Origin: Antedon mediterranea
Taxonomy: Eukaryota > Echinodermata > Crinoidea > Comatulida > Antedonidae
Length of the DNA: 64,000 nt
Assembly: GCF_964355755.1 (NCBI RefSeq)
Contig: NC_092678.1
Location: 21,238,922 to 21,302,921, forward strand
Direction of reading: 5' to 3'
The translations under genes were made by a program, and so were the position numbers. Positions 23,871 to 36,706 of the stretch are shown here, in pieces (the first letter of the stretch is position 1; the number at the start of each line of letters is the position of its first letter). Under the pieces are notes generated by a model. It saw only the letters and a list, made by a program, of their open reading frames with translations. It ran no database searches and was not told where the DNA came from.

Positions 23871-26800
23871 CAACGTTAACAGCAAGTCTACATCAAGATG
23901 ATTGACGCCAGCTTTAACAGCAAGTCAACACCAAACGATAAACATCAACCATGACAACAAGTCTACACCAAGAAGATTGACGTCAAACTTTGGTTATATT
24001 CAGCACTTATTTCATCATTTTTAAACCCTGTCCCTTCTTCCTTCCAAATTGTCCTTAGTGTGCAACATTTCCATCCAGTTGCTTTTTTCAAAGTTTGTTA
24101 TGCTTTAGCATGCCATTCCTCCTTTTGCAATAGCACTGACTCTCTTGTCTTTTTTAAAAACTTGACCTCTTTTAATTGCTTTCTCTGATGTACTGTACAA
24201 AAGGTTGATTTAGTAATGAAAACATTTCTTCTGGTTTCGATTCGTATAATGATATAAGTAGTTCTTTGAGGTTGGTTTAGGTTTCTTCAATCTCTTTACA
24301 GCAAGTCTACATGATAGTGATGTCAAATTAAAGTCTACATGAAGAAGATATATGTGAAATTGCAGTGCAAAAGATAAAACATTTAATTTAGGTTACATTC
24401 AGTCTGAATTCCACCATTTGTAAGTCCTCATCCCATCCCTCCTATTTCAAAATCGTACAAAATGTTGTTTTAAGTCACACATAACATCAATTCCACATGA
24501 AGACAATGACGTCAACCCTAACAGCAAGACTACACCAAGATTGACGTCAACCTTAACAGCAAGTCTACATCAAGATGATTCACATCAACCTAACAAGTCT
24601 ACATGAAGACGATTGACGTCAACCTTAACAGCAAGTCTACACCAAAACGAACGATGTCAAACTGTTGTTACGTTTAGCACTTAATTTCACCATTTTTAAA
24701 CCCTGTCCCTTCCCCCTTCCAAATTGTCCTTAGTGTGCAACATTTCCATCTAGTTGCTTTTTTCAAAGTTTGTTATGCTTTAGCGCAACATTCTTGCTTT
24801 TGCAATAGCACTGACTCTCTTCTCTTTTTTAAAATCTTGACCTCTTTTAATTGCTGTCTCTGATGTACTGTACAAAAGGTTGGTTTAGGTTTCTTCAATC
24901 TCCTTACAGCAAGTCTACATGAAAACAAGTGATTTCAAATTGAAGTCTACACAAAGAAGATGCAAAATATAAGACATTTAATTTAGGTTACATTCAGTCT
25001 TAATTCCACCATTTTTAAGTCCTCATCCCATCCCTCCTATTTCAAAATCGTACAAAATGTTTTACATCACACATAACATCAATTCCACAAGAAGAAAAAT
25101 GATGTCAACCTAAACAGAAAGTCTACATGAAGAATATTAACTTAACAAGTCTACACAGAGAAGATTCATGACGTCAACATTAACAGCAAATCTACACCAA
25201 GACAATAGATGTCAACCTTAACAGCAAGTCTACACCAAGACGAATTTTGATTAATTAAATTAATTGTATCGACATATGAATAACTATTTAACTTGTGAAT
25301 TACTCTTTTCAGATCTTGCTTCTATGAAGGTATATTGAAGGTATCAATCTTAACAGCAAGTCTACATGAAGACGAATGACTTCAACCATAACAGCAAGTC
25401 TACACCAAGATTGACGTCAACCATATAAGCAAGTCTACACCAAGACGATTGATGTCAAACTTAACAGCAAGTCTACACCAAGAAGATTGATGTCAACCTT
25501 AAAAGCAAGTCTACATCAAGACGATTGACGTCAACCTTAACAGCAAGTCTACACCAAGAAGATTGATGGCAACCTTAAAAGCAAGTCTACATCAAGACGA
25601 TTGACGTCAACCTTAACATCAAGTCTACACCAAGAAGATTGATGTCAACCTTAACAGCAAATCTACACCAAGACAATAGATGTCAACCTTAACAGCAAGT
25701 TTACACATAGACGATTGACGTCAACCTTAACAGCAAGTCTACACCAAGACAATTGACGTCAACCTTAACAGCAAGTCTACACCAAGAAGATTGATGTCAA
25801 TCTTCACAGCAAGTTTACACAAAGACGATTGATGTCAACCTTGAAAGCAAATTTACACCAAGAAGATTGACGTCAACCTTAACAGCAAGTCTGCACCAAG
25901 ATTGACGTCAAACTTAACAGCAAGTCTACATCAAGACGATTGACGTCAAACTTAACAGCAAGTGTACATCAAGACGATTAACGTCAAACTTAATAGCAAG
26001 TCTACACCAAGAATTGTTAGAAATCAACCTTAACAGCAAGTCTACACCAAGAAGATTGACATCAACCGTAACAGCCAGTCTACACAAAGACGATTGACGT
26101 CAACCTTAACAGCAAGTCTACACCAAGAAGTTAGATGTCAACCTTAACAGCAAGTCTACACCAAGACAATTGACGTCAAACTTTGGTTACGTTCAGCACT
26201 TATTTCACCATTTTTAAACCCTGTCCCTTCTTCCTTCCAAATTGTCCTTAGTGTGCAACATTTCCATCCAGTTGCTTTTTTCACAGTTTGTTATGCTTTA
26301 GCACGCCATTCTTGCTTTTGCAATAGCACTGACTCTCTTGTCTTTTTTACAAACTTGACCTCTTTTAATTGCTTTCTCTGATCTACTGTACAAAAGGTTG
26401 GTTTAGGTTTCTTCAATCTCTTTACAGCAAGTCTACATGATGATAGTGATGTCAAATTAAAGTCTACATGAAGAAGATGTCAAATTTCAGTGCAAAAGAT
26501 AAAACATTTAATTTAGGTTACATTCAGTCTGAATTCCACCATTTGTAAGTCCTCATCCCATCCCTCCTATTTCAAAATCGTACAAAATGTTGTTTTACGT
26601 CACACATAACATCAATTCCACATGAAGACAATGACGTCAACCCTAACAGCAAGACTACACCAAGATTGACGTCAACCTTAACAGCAAGTCTACATCAAGA
26701 TGATTCACATCAACCTAACAAGTCTACATGAAGACGATTGACGTCAACCTTAACAGCAAGTCTACACCAAAACGAACGATGTCAAACTGTGGTTACGTTT

Positions 26801-27353
26801 AGCACTTAATTTCACCATTTTTAAACCCTGTCCCTTCCCCCTTCCAAATTGTCCTTAGTGTGCAACATTTACATCCAGTTGCTTTTTTCAAAGTTTGTTA
26901 TGCTTTAGCGCAACATTCTTGCTTTTGCAATAGCACTGACTCTCTTGTCTTTTTTAAAATCTTGACCTCTTTAAATTGCTTTCTCTGATGTACTGTACAA
27001 AAGGTTGGTTTAGGTTTCTTCAATCTCTTTACAGCAAGTCTATATGAAAACAAGTGATGTCAAATTAAAGTCTACATAAAGAAGATATATGTCAAATTGC
27101 AGTGCAAAAGATAAAACATTTAATTTAGGTTACATTCAGTCTGAATTCCACCATTTGTAAGTCCTCATCCCATCCCTCGTAGTTCAAAATCGTACAAAAT
27201 GTTGTTTTACTTCACACATAACATCAATTCCACATACAGAAGAATGATGTTAATCTGAACAGAAAGTCTACATGAAGACGAGGTTGACACAGCTGTTGGA
27301 AATCTGACCCAGCCATTGGAAGTCTGACACAGCCATTAGAAGTCTGACCCCGC
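23871..27353. repeat. Higher-order repeat, copy 1 (3,483 bp)
   Basis: This copy begins at caacgttaacagcaagtcta and contains 38 bp runs, four 450 bp blocks and a short 20 bp array at its end. The same order and sequence follow in the next 3.5 kb with only scattered differences. Confidence 0.92.
27287..27353. repeat. 20 bp repeat array, about 3 units
   Basis: Short version of the same array, placed exactly where the longer ones stand at 23424 and 30807. Array length is therefore the main difference between the higher-order copies. Confidence 0.85.
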
Positions 27354-30300
27354 CAACGTTAACAGCAAGTCTACATCAAGATGATTGACGCCAGCTTTAA
27401 CAGCAAGTCAACACCAAACGATAGACATCAACCATGACAACAAGTCTACACCAAGAAGATTGACGTCAAACTTTGGTTATATTCAGCACTTATTTCATCA
27501 TTTTTAAACCCTGTCCCTTCTTCCTTCCAAATTGTCCTTAGTGTGCAACATTTCCATCCAGTTGCTTTTTTCAAAGTTTGTTATGCTTTAGCATGCCATT
27601 CCTCCTTTTGCAATAGCACTGACTCTCTTGTCTTTTTTAAAAACTTGACCTCTTTTAATTGCTTTCTCTGATGTACTGTACAAAAGGTTGATTTAGTAAT
27701 GAAAACATTTCTTCTGGTTTCGATTCGTATAATGATATAAGTAGTTCTTTGAGGTTGGTTTAGGTTTCTTCAATCTTTTTACAGCAAGTCTACATGATAG
27801 TGATGTCAAATTAAAGTCTACATGAAGAAGATATATGTGAAATTGCAGTGCAAAAGATAAAACATTTAATTTAGGTTACATTCAGTCTGAATTCCACCAT
27901 TTGTAAGTCCTCATCCCATCCCTCCTATTTCAAAATCGTACAAAATGTTGTTTTAAGTCACACATAACATCAATTCCACATGAAGACAATGACGTCAACC
28001 CTAACAGCAAGACTACACCAAGATTGACGTCAACCTTAACAGCAAGTCTACATCAAGATGATTCACATCAACCTAACAAGTCTACATGAAGACGATTGAC
28101 GTCAACCTTAACAGCAAGTCTACACCAAAACGAACGATGTCAAACTGTTGTTACGTTTAGCACTTAATTTCACCATTTTTAAACCCTGTCCCTTCCCCCT
28201 TCCAAATTGTCTTTAGTGTGCAACATTTCCATCTAGTTGCTTTTTTCAAAGTTTGTTATGCTTTAGCGCAACATTCTTGCTTTTGCAATAGCACTGACTC
28301 TCTTCTCTTTTTAAAATCTTGACCTCTTTTAATTGCTGTCTCTGATGTACTGTACAAAAGGTTGGTTTAGGTTTCTTCAATCTCCTTACAGCAAGTCTAC
28401 ATGAAAACAAGTGATTTCAAATTGAAGTCTACACAAAGAAGATGCAAAATATAAGACATTTAATTTAGGTTACATTCAGTCTTAATTCCACCATTTTTAA
28501 GTCCTCATCCCATCCCTCCTATTTCAAAATCGTACAAAATGTTTTACATCACACATAACATCAATTCCACAAGAAGAAAAATGATGTCAACCTAAACAGA
28601 AAGTCTACATGAAGAATATTAACTTAACAAGTCTACACAGAGAAGATTCATGACGTCAACATTAACAGCAAGTCTACACCAAGACAATAGATGTCAATCT
28701 TAACAGCAAATCTACACCAAGACAATAGATGTCAACCTTAACAGCAAGTCTACACCAAGACGAATTTTGATTAATTAAATTAATTGTATCGACATATGAA
28801 TAACTATTTAACTTGTGAATTACTCTTTTCAGATCTTGCTTCTATGAAGGTATATTGAAGGTATCAATCTTAACAGCAAGTCTACATGAAGACGAATGAC
28901 TTCAACCATAACAGCAAGTCTACACCAAGATTGACGTCAACCATATAAGCAAGTCTACACCAAGACGATTGATGTCAAACTTAACAGCAAGTCTACACCA
29001 AGAAGATTGATGTCAACCTTAAAAGCAAGTCTACATCAAGACGATTGACGTCAACCTTAACAGCAAGTCTACACCAAGAAGATTGATGGCAACCTTAAAA
29101 GCAAGTCTACATCAAGACGATTGACGTCAACCTTAACATCAAGTCTACACCAAGAAGATTGATGTCAACCTTAACAGCAAATCTACACCAAGACAATAGA
29201 TGTCAACCTTAACAGCAAGTTTACACATAGACGATTGACGTCAACCTTAACAGCAAGTCTACACCAAGACAATTGACGTCAACCTTAACAGCAAGTCTAC
29301 ACCAAGAAGATTGATGTCAATCTTCACAGCAAGTTTACACAAAGACGATTGATGTCAACCTTGAAAGCAAATTTACACCAAGAAGATTGACGTCAACCTT
29401 AACAGCAAGTCTACACCAAGATTGACGTCAAACTTAACAGCAAGTCTACATCAAGACGATTGACGTCAAACTTAACAGCAAGTGTACATCAAGACGATTG
29501 ACGTCAAACTTAATAGCAAGTCTACACCAAGAATTGTTAGAAATCAACCTTAACAGCAAGTCTACACCAAGAAGATTGACATCAACCGTAACAGCCAGTC
29601 TACACAAAGACGATTGACGTCAACCTTAACAGCAAGTCTACACCAAGAAGTTAGATGTCAACCTTAACAGCAAGTCTACACCAAGACAATTGACGTCAAA
29701 CTTTGGTTACGTTCAGCACTTATTTCACCATTTTTAAACCCTGTCCCTTCTTCCTTCCAAATTGTCCTTAGTGTGCAACATTTCCATCCAGTTGCTTTTT
29801 TCACAGTTTGTTATGCTTTAGCACGCCATTCTTGCTTTTGCAATAGCACTGACTCTCTTGTCTTTTTTACAAACTTGACCTCTTTTAATTGCTTTCTCTG
29901 ATCTACTGTACAAAAGGTTGGTTTAGGTTTCTTCAATCTCTTTACAGCAAGTCTACATGATGATAGTGATGTCAAATTAAAGTCTACATGAAGAAGATGT
30001 CAAATTTCAGTGCAAAAGATAAAACATTTAATTTAGGTTACATTCAGTCTGAATTCCACCATTTGTAAGTCCTCATCCCATCCCTCCTATTTCAAAATCG
30101 TACAAAATGTTGTTTTACGTCACACATAACATCAATTCCACATGAAGACAATGACGTCAACCCTAACAGCAAGACTACACCAAGATTGACGTCAACCTTA
30201 ACAGCAAGTCTACATCAAGATGATTCACATCAACCTAACAAGTCTACATGAAGACGATTGACGTCAACCTTAACAGCAAGTCTACACCAAAACGAACGAT

Positions 30301-30836
30301 GTCAAACTGTGGTTACGTTTAGCACTTAATTTCACCATTTTTAAACCCTGTCCCTTCCCCCTTCCAAATTGTCCTTAGTGTGCAACATTTACATCCAGTT
30401 GCTTTTTTCAAAGTTTGTTATGCTTTAGCGCAACATTCTTGCTTTTGCAATAGCACTGACTCTCTTGTCTTTTTTAAAATCTTGACCTCTTTAAATTGCT
30501 TTCTCTGATGTACTGTACAAAAGGTTGGTTTAGGTTTCTTCAATCTCTTTACAGCAAGTCTATATGAAAACAAGTGATGTCAAATTAAAGTCTACATAAA
30601 GAAGATATATGTCAAATTGCAGTGCAAAAGATAAAACATTTAATTTAGGTTACATTCAGTCTGAATTCCACCATTTGTAAGTCCTCATCCCATCCCTCGT
30701 AGTTCAAAATCGTACAAAATGTTGTTTTACTTCACACATAACATCAATTCCACATACAGAAGAATGATGTTAATCTGAACAGAAAGTCTACATGAAGACG
30801 AGGTTGACACAGCTGTTGGAAATCTGACCCAGCCAT
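27354..30836. repeat. Higher-order repeat, copy 2
   Basis: Near-identical to copy 1. Landmarks are offset by 3,483 bp at the start and about 3,520 bp at the end, because copy 2 has an extra 38 bp unit near 28680. I noticed only a handful of substitutions, for example ttgtctttag for ttgtccttag. The duplication is recent, or homogenised, or an assembly product. Confidence 0.9.
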
Positions 30837-31133
30837 TGGAAGTCTGACACAGCCATTGGAAGTCTGACGCAACCATTGGAAGTTTGACAAAGCCATTGGA
30901 AGTCTGACAAAGCCATTGGAAGTCTGACACAGCCATTGGAAGTCTGACACAGCCATTGGAAGTCTGACAAAGCCATGGGAAGTCTGACCCAGCTATTGGG
31001 AGCCAGACAAAGCCATTGGAATTCTGACACCGCCATGGAAGTCTGACACAGCCATTGGAAGTCTGACACAGCCATTGGAAGTCTGACACAGCCGTTGGAA
31101 GTCTGACCCAGCCATTGGAAGTCTGACCCCGCC
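30807..31133. repeat. 20 bp repeat array, about 16 units
   Basis: Same family and same junctions as 23424-23870. It ends in cgccagcgttaacagc, after which the 38 bp satellite resumes. Confidence 0.9.
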
Positions 31134-32189
31134 AGCGTTAACAGCAAGTCTACACCAAGACGATTGACGTCAACCTTAACAGCAAATCTACACCAAGACG
31201 AATGACGTCAACCTTAACAGCAAGTCTACACCAAGACGATTGATGTCAAACTTTGGTTACATGTTCAGCACTTATTTCACCATTTTTAAACCCTGTCCCT
31301 TCCCCCTTCCAAATTGTCCTTAGTGTGCAACATTTCCATCCAGTTGCTTTTTTCAAAGTTTGTTATGCTTTAGCACAACATTCTTGCTTTTGCAATAGCA
31401 CTGACTCTCTTGTCTTTTTTAAATCTTGACCTCTTTTAATTGCTTTCTCTGATGTACTGTACAAAAGGTGGGTTTAGGTTTCTTCAATCTCTTTACAGCA
31501 AGTCTACATGAAGACAAGTGATGTCTACTTAAAGTGTAAATGAAGAAGATAGACATCAAATTACAATGCAAAAAAATGTAGGTTACATTCAGTCTTAATT
31601 CCACCATTTTCCACCAGTCCTCATCCCATCCCTCCTATTTCAAAATCGTTTTATGTCACACATAACATTAATTCCACATGAAGACGATGACGTCAACCCT
31701 AACAGAAAGTCTACATCAAGATGATTGACGTCAACCTTCACAGCAAGTCTACACCAAGACGATTGACGTCAACACTAACAGCAAGTCTACACCAAGAAGA
31801 TTGATGTCAACCTTAACAGCAAGTCTACACCAAAATGATTAACGTCAACACTAACAGCAAGTCTACACCAAGAAGATTCATGACGTCAACCTTAACAGCA
31901 AGTCTACACCAAGATGATTGATGTCAACACTAACAGCAAGTCTACACCAAGAAGATTCATTACTTCAACCTTAACAGCAAGTCTACACCAAGATGATTGA
32001 CGTCAACACTAACAGCAAGTCTACACCAAGAAGATTCATGACATCAACCTTAACAGCTAGTCTACACCAAGATGATTGACATCAACACGAACAGCAAGTC
32101 TACACCAAGAAGATTGACGTCAACTAACAGCAAGTCTACACCAAGAAGATTCATGACGTCAACCTTAACAGCAAGTCTACCAATTGATG

Positions 32190-32640
32190 TCAGAAGATGA
32201 TGTTCTGAATCATGACATTTTCTTATGTATATGTTGTGATAAATTAAATTAATTGTATCATGAATATATGTATGAATAACTATATCACTTCTCAATTACT
32301 CTTTTCAGATCTTGCTCCTATGAAGGTATTAATGCATGAGACAATTGAAGTCACAGGTAAACAACTTCATCGGTAGGCCTACACACACACAACTTAATTC
32401 TCTTCTCTACTCTTTCAGATCTGTTTCAAGTGCTGATGCAAAGCTGTTTTAACTAAACACAGTTATGCCACCTTAAATGGGTATGTACAACAATTTTTGT
32501 TTACAGATCAGATGAAATGGTCTTGTGAAAAGCTGTTGAAATAGCAGGTAGGAAGTGCTAAATGGATCTAGATGAAGAATGATGAATTTTATTTTTACTC
32601 TTGGTAAATTATTACATGTTATAGACCTGTAATATGTATG
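32190..32640. other. Unique-looking spacer with splice-like sites
   Basis: It contains cttttcag followed by a 17 nt segment and gtatta (32309), and a second acceptor-like tctttcag at about 32419 that precedes cttaaatgg|gtatgt. No reading frame is maintained. It may be part of a non-coding transcript. Confidence 0.35.
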
Positions 32641-34740
32641 TTGGTTTTGGTATGATACTTTTTTCCTTGAGTAATTTAAATGTATTGTAGCTAAGAAAGT
32701 AAAGCTTTTAGTTAGGTAAGTTTAAATGTATTTCAATTAATTTTATTTGTTTTGAGCATATTTTATATTTAATGTGTAAGGATGGATTATCTTAGTATAT
32801 TAGTTTTCCTATAGTGTGTCTGTAGCTAATTTAAATGCGAGTTTCAATTGGTATTTTCTTGGTATATATTTTCTCTGCAGTTAGGTGTGTAGCTAAGTTA
32901 AATTTCAGATTAATTATAGTTAAGAAGGTAAGTTTAACTGTATATCAATTGGTTTTATTCTTTTATTATTTTACACAATTTGTAAGGTAGTATTATCTTT
33001 GTTTGGTAAGTTTTCCTGCAGGTATGTGTGTAGCTAAGAAGTAAGTTCAGATTAATTGTAGTTGAGAATTAAGGTATTATGTTTAAGGTAAGTTTAACTG
33101 TATATCAATTGGTTTTATTATTTTTTTTTTTTTGTAAGGTGGTATTTTTCAGGTACATGTGTAGCTTAGTTAAATGTAAGTTTAGCTATTAAGTTCAAAT
33201 TTATTATTGTTAAGAAGGTATATGTTTAATTTAAGGTTAAATGCATATAAATTGGTGTTATTCTTTTATTATTTTATATAATATGTAAGTTGGTATTATC
33301 TTGGTATAAGTTTTCCTGCAGGTATAAGTGTAGCGAAGTTCAGAATAATTGTAGTTAAGATGGTATATGTATAGGGTAAGTTTAAATGCATATTAATTGG
33401 TGCTATTATTCTTTTATTATATTATTATATAATGTGTAAGTTGGTATTATCTTGGTATATAGGTTTTCTTTAGACATGTTATGAGTTACATGTAAGTTTA
33501 GCTATAAGTTCAGATTAATTCTGTTAAGGTATAGAAAATATGTTTAAATGCATATCAATTGGTTTTATTATTTTACAATTCAATATAACTCCCTGGTATT
33601 ATCTTCATGTAAGTGTTCAAGTTTTTGTTTAAGTTTCATATTAAATTGTAGTTAAGAGGGTATATGGTTTAAATGCATATCAATTGGTGTTATTCTTATA
33701 CTATTTTATATAATTTGTAAGTTGGTATTATCTTCATGCAGGTAAATGTAAGTGTTCAAGTTTTTGTTTAAGTTTCATATTAAATTGTAGTTAAGAGGGT
33801 ATATGGTTTAAATGCATATCAATTGGTGTTATTCTTATACTATTTTATATAATTTGTAAGTTGGTATTATCTTGGTATATAGTTTTTCTGCAAGTACTGT
33901 ATGTGTGTATCTATGTTAAATGCAAGTTCTTAGCTAAGTTCAAATTAATTGTAGTTAAGAAGGTATATGTTTAAAGTAAGTTCAAATGTATATCAATTGG
34001 TTTTATTCTTTTAATATTGTATATGATGGGTAAGTTGTTATTATCTTGGTATATATTTTTCCTGCAGGTGTGTGTGTGTGTGTAGCTAAATTAAATGTAA
34101 GTTTAGCTAAGTTTAGATTGTAGTTAAGAATTAAGGTATATGTTTAAGGTAAGTTTAAATGCATATCAATTGGTTTTATTCTTTTATTATTTTATATAAT
34201 GTGTAAGTTTGTATACGTTTTCCCGCAGGTAGGTGTGTAGCTAAGTTATATTGTTGATAAGAAGTTTCAGATTTAAGGTAAAAGTTTCAATGCATTTCAA
34301 ATCATTTTATTTGTTTTAAGTTTATTTTATATAATTTTAAGGAGATATTATTTTGGTAGTATATGTGTAGCTAAGTTAAAATTAAGTGTTGATTAGGAGT
34401 TACAGGTTTTAAATGTAAAAGTTTTAATGCATTTAAATTCAGGTTTTTGTTGCAAATTTATTTTACATAATTGTAAGTTGGCATTACCTTGGTGTAGTAA
34501 CTTTTTTTTATGAATGTTGCCAAGTTAAATTTAAGTGCAGCTAAGAAATAAAAGGTAAAGTTTCAATGCATTTAAATTCATGTTTTTGGTTAATTTATTT
34601 TATTCAATAATGTTTAAGGTGGTATTATAGTTTTGTGTAGTAAATTTTCTTGCTGTTGTGTTTGTAGCTCAATTAGATTTGAGTGCAAAAAGTCAAAGGT
34701 TTAAAATAATATATGTTCTGTATCTGTAGGCTAACTATTG
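32640..34740. repeat. AT-rich tandem repeat, about 190 bp unit
   Basis: About ten to eleven degenerate units carry the ordered landmarks aaggtatatgtttaaggtaa, gcatatcaattggttttatt, gtaagttggtattatcttgg and ctgcaggtatgtgtgtagct. Two units near 33600-33860 are almost identical. No coding potential is seen. Confidence 0.85.
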
Positions 34741-34917
34741 TTCTTCTTAAGCACTATTTTTCAGAGTTGCTAGGAATAGCAGTGCATACTGGAACAGCCT
34801 ATCATACTTTATTATATGTGCGGGACTATTGGTTGGAATCGAAGATAAAACAGAATTTACTCATAGGGAGATACAGTTGATGCAGCACCAAGTTTAACCA
34901 ACATTCTGCAATTTCAG

Positions 34918-35640
34918 AGTTGGCCGATTAATATCCGGACCAACCTGTCTATCAGAGATATGTGCAGAACTTGGATTCTGGACTTAGAGGATGTTGTAGC
35001 AGAGGAAACAAGACCTACTACTGGAAGACAGTTTGTATTTTTGGACATGGAAAGACAATCAAGTAAGTTTACTACTAACCAAAATTCTTAAATTTTAGAA
35101 TTGGCCGATTAATATCTGAATCAACCTGTCTATCAGATGTGTGTGCAGAACTTGGATACTGGAATAGAGGATGGAGTAGCAGAAGAAACAAGACCTACTA
35201 CTGGAAGACAGTTTGTATTTTTGGACATGGGAGGTCAATGACGCAAGTTTACTACTAACTGAAATTCTGGAATTTCAGAGTTGGCCGATTAATATCTGAA
35301 CCAACCTGTCTTTCAGAGATGTGTGCAGAACTTGGATACTGGACATAGCGGATGGAGTAGCAGAAGAAACAAGACCTACTACTGGAAGACAGTTTGTATT
35401 TTTGGACATTGAAGGTCAATCACGTAAGTTTACTACTAACCAAAATTCTTAAATTTTTGAGTTGGCCGATTATTATCTGAACCAACCTGTCTACCAGAGA
35501 TGTGTGCAGAACTTGGATACTGGACATAGAGGATGAAGTAGCAGAAGAAACAAGACCTGCTACTGGACGACAGTTTGTATTTTTTGGACATGGAAGGTCA
35601 ATCACGTAAGTTACTACTAACCAACATTCTGCAATTTCAG
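34918..35640 (+). repeat. 181 bp tandem repeat with splice-site-like unit borders, 4 copies
   Basis: Units start near 34918, 35099, 35279 and 35460, with a diverging fifth at 35641. Each starts after an acceptor-like aatttcag (changed to ttttag in unit 2 and ttttga in unit 4) and about 145 bp later reaches caatcac|gtaagt (gcaagt in unit 2). The body reads gttggccgattaat and ends tttttggacatggaaggtca. Stops occur in all plus-strand frames, so any exons would be non-coding. Confidence 0.8.
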
Positions 35641-36188
35641 AGTTGATTGCATACACTGCTGCTGATTACAGAGCACATTGCATTGGAATAGGCCTACAAC
35701 CGAGTATAAGTAAGTATATATCTGTAAGGTAAGTTATAGGTGGTATAATATATTTATAGGTAGTGTGACCAATAATGTTGCATCTTTTAACTTTGTTTCT
35801 AAATTCTATATTTCCCATTTTAACCTCTACTTCTCTCCAGTCCTCTATTGTCCTTCAATTATTTAACTCTGATATAGTTTTCTTACTGCTTTAGGTTTCC
35901 ATGTCAAACAGTCACTCCAAATTTCCATTGCTGGAGAATCCACCCCTGACTTGTCTCTAATCCATTCTTAAAATCTTAACTTGCTCACTTATTTTTAGTG
36001 TCAATTACTAAATTTGTATTTTTCATTTCATTCATTGCCTTGCATCCATTCAACTTTATGTTATGCAAAATATTTTCCCTATCTTTCACCCCTTCTGAAA
36101 TAAAATTGCTGTTAATATCACATCATTTACCCATGTCTGCCTCTAATTCATTCTCAACATTGCTCACTTATTATTCTTATTGTCAATT

Positions 36189-36706
36189 ACGTAACTCTTA
36201 TTGACCACCTATGTAACTCTTATTGACCACCTACGTAACTCTTATTGACCACCTACGTAACTCTTATTGACCACCTACGTAACTCTTATTTACCACCTAC
36301 GTAACTCTTATTGACCACCTACGTAACTCTTATTCACCACCTACGTAACTCTTATTCACCACCTACGTAACTCTTATTCACCACCTACGTAACTCTTATT
36401 CACCACCTACGTAACTCTTATTCACCACCTACGTAACTCTTATTCACCACCTACGTAACTCTTATTGACCACCTACGTAACTCTTATTGACCACCTACGT
36501 AACTCTTATTGACCACCTACGTAACTCTTATTGACCACCTACGTAACTCTCCTACGTAACTCTTATTGACCACCTACGTAACTCTCCTACGTAACTCTTA
36601 TTGACCACCTACGTAACTCTTATTGACCACCTCATTAACTCTTATTGACCACCTACGTAACTCTTATTGACCACCTCATTAACTCTTATTGACCACCTCA
36701 TTAACT
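36189..36706. repeat. 22 bp minisatellite (ctcttattgaccacctacgt)
   Basis: About 23 units of 22 bp are nested in the 215 bp repeat. Sub-variants are clustered: a run with attcacc in the middle, flanked by attgacc on both sides. Some units are shortened to 13 bp. The palindrome tacgta is at the unit junction. Confidence 0.92.

Larger units (their letters stand above)
18545..32190. repeat. Compound satellite: 38 bp units alternating with 450 bp blocks
   Basis: The short unit is about 38 bp (tctacaccaagacgattgac, then gtcaaccttaacagcaag), in runs of a few to about twenty. Between the runs, a block of about 450 bp recurs roughly fourteen times. It starts near tttggttacgttcagcac, passes ccctgtcccttcccccttcc and gatgtactgtacaaaaggt, and ends near acataacatcaattccacat. 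The centre of the short unit is ttgacgtcaa, a perfect palindrome; many units carry tgatgtca or tgacatca instead. No open frame here looks coding. Confidence 0.93.
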
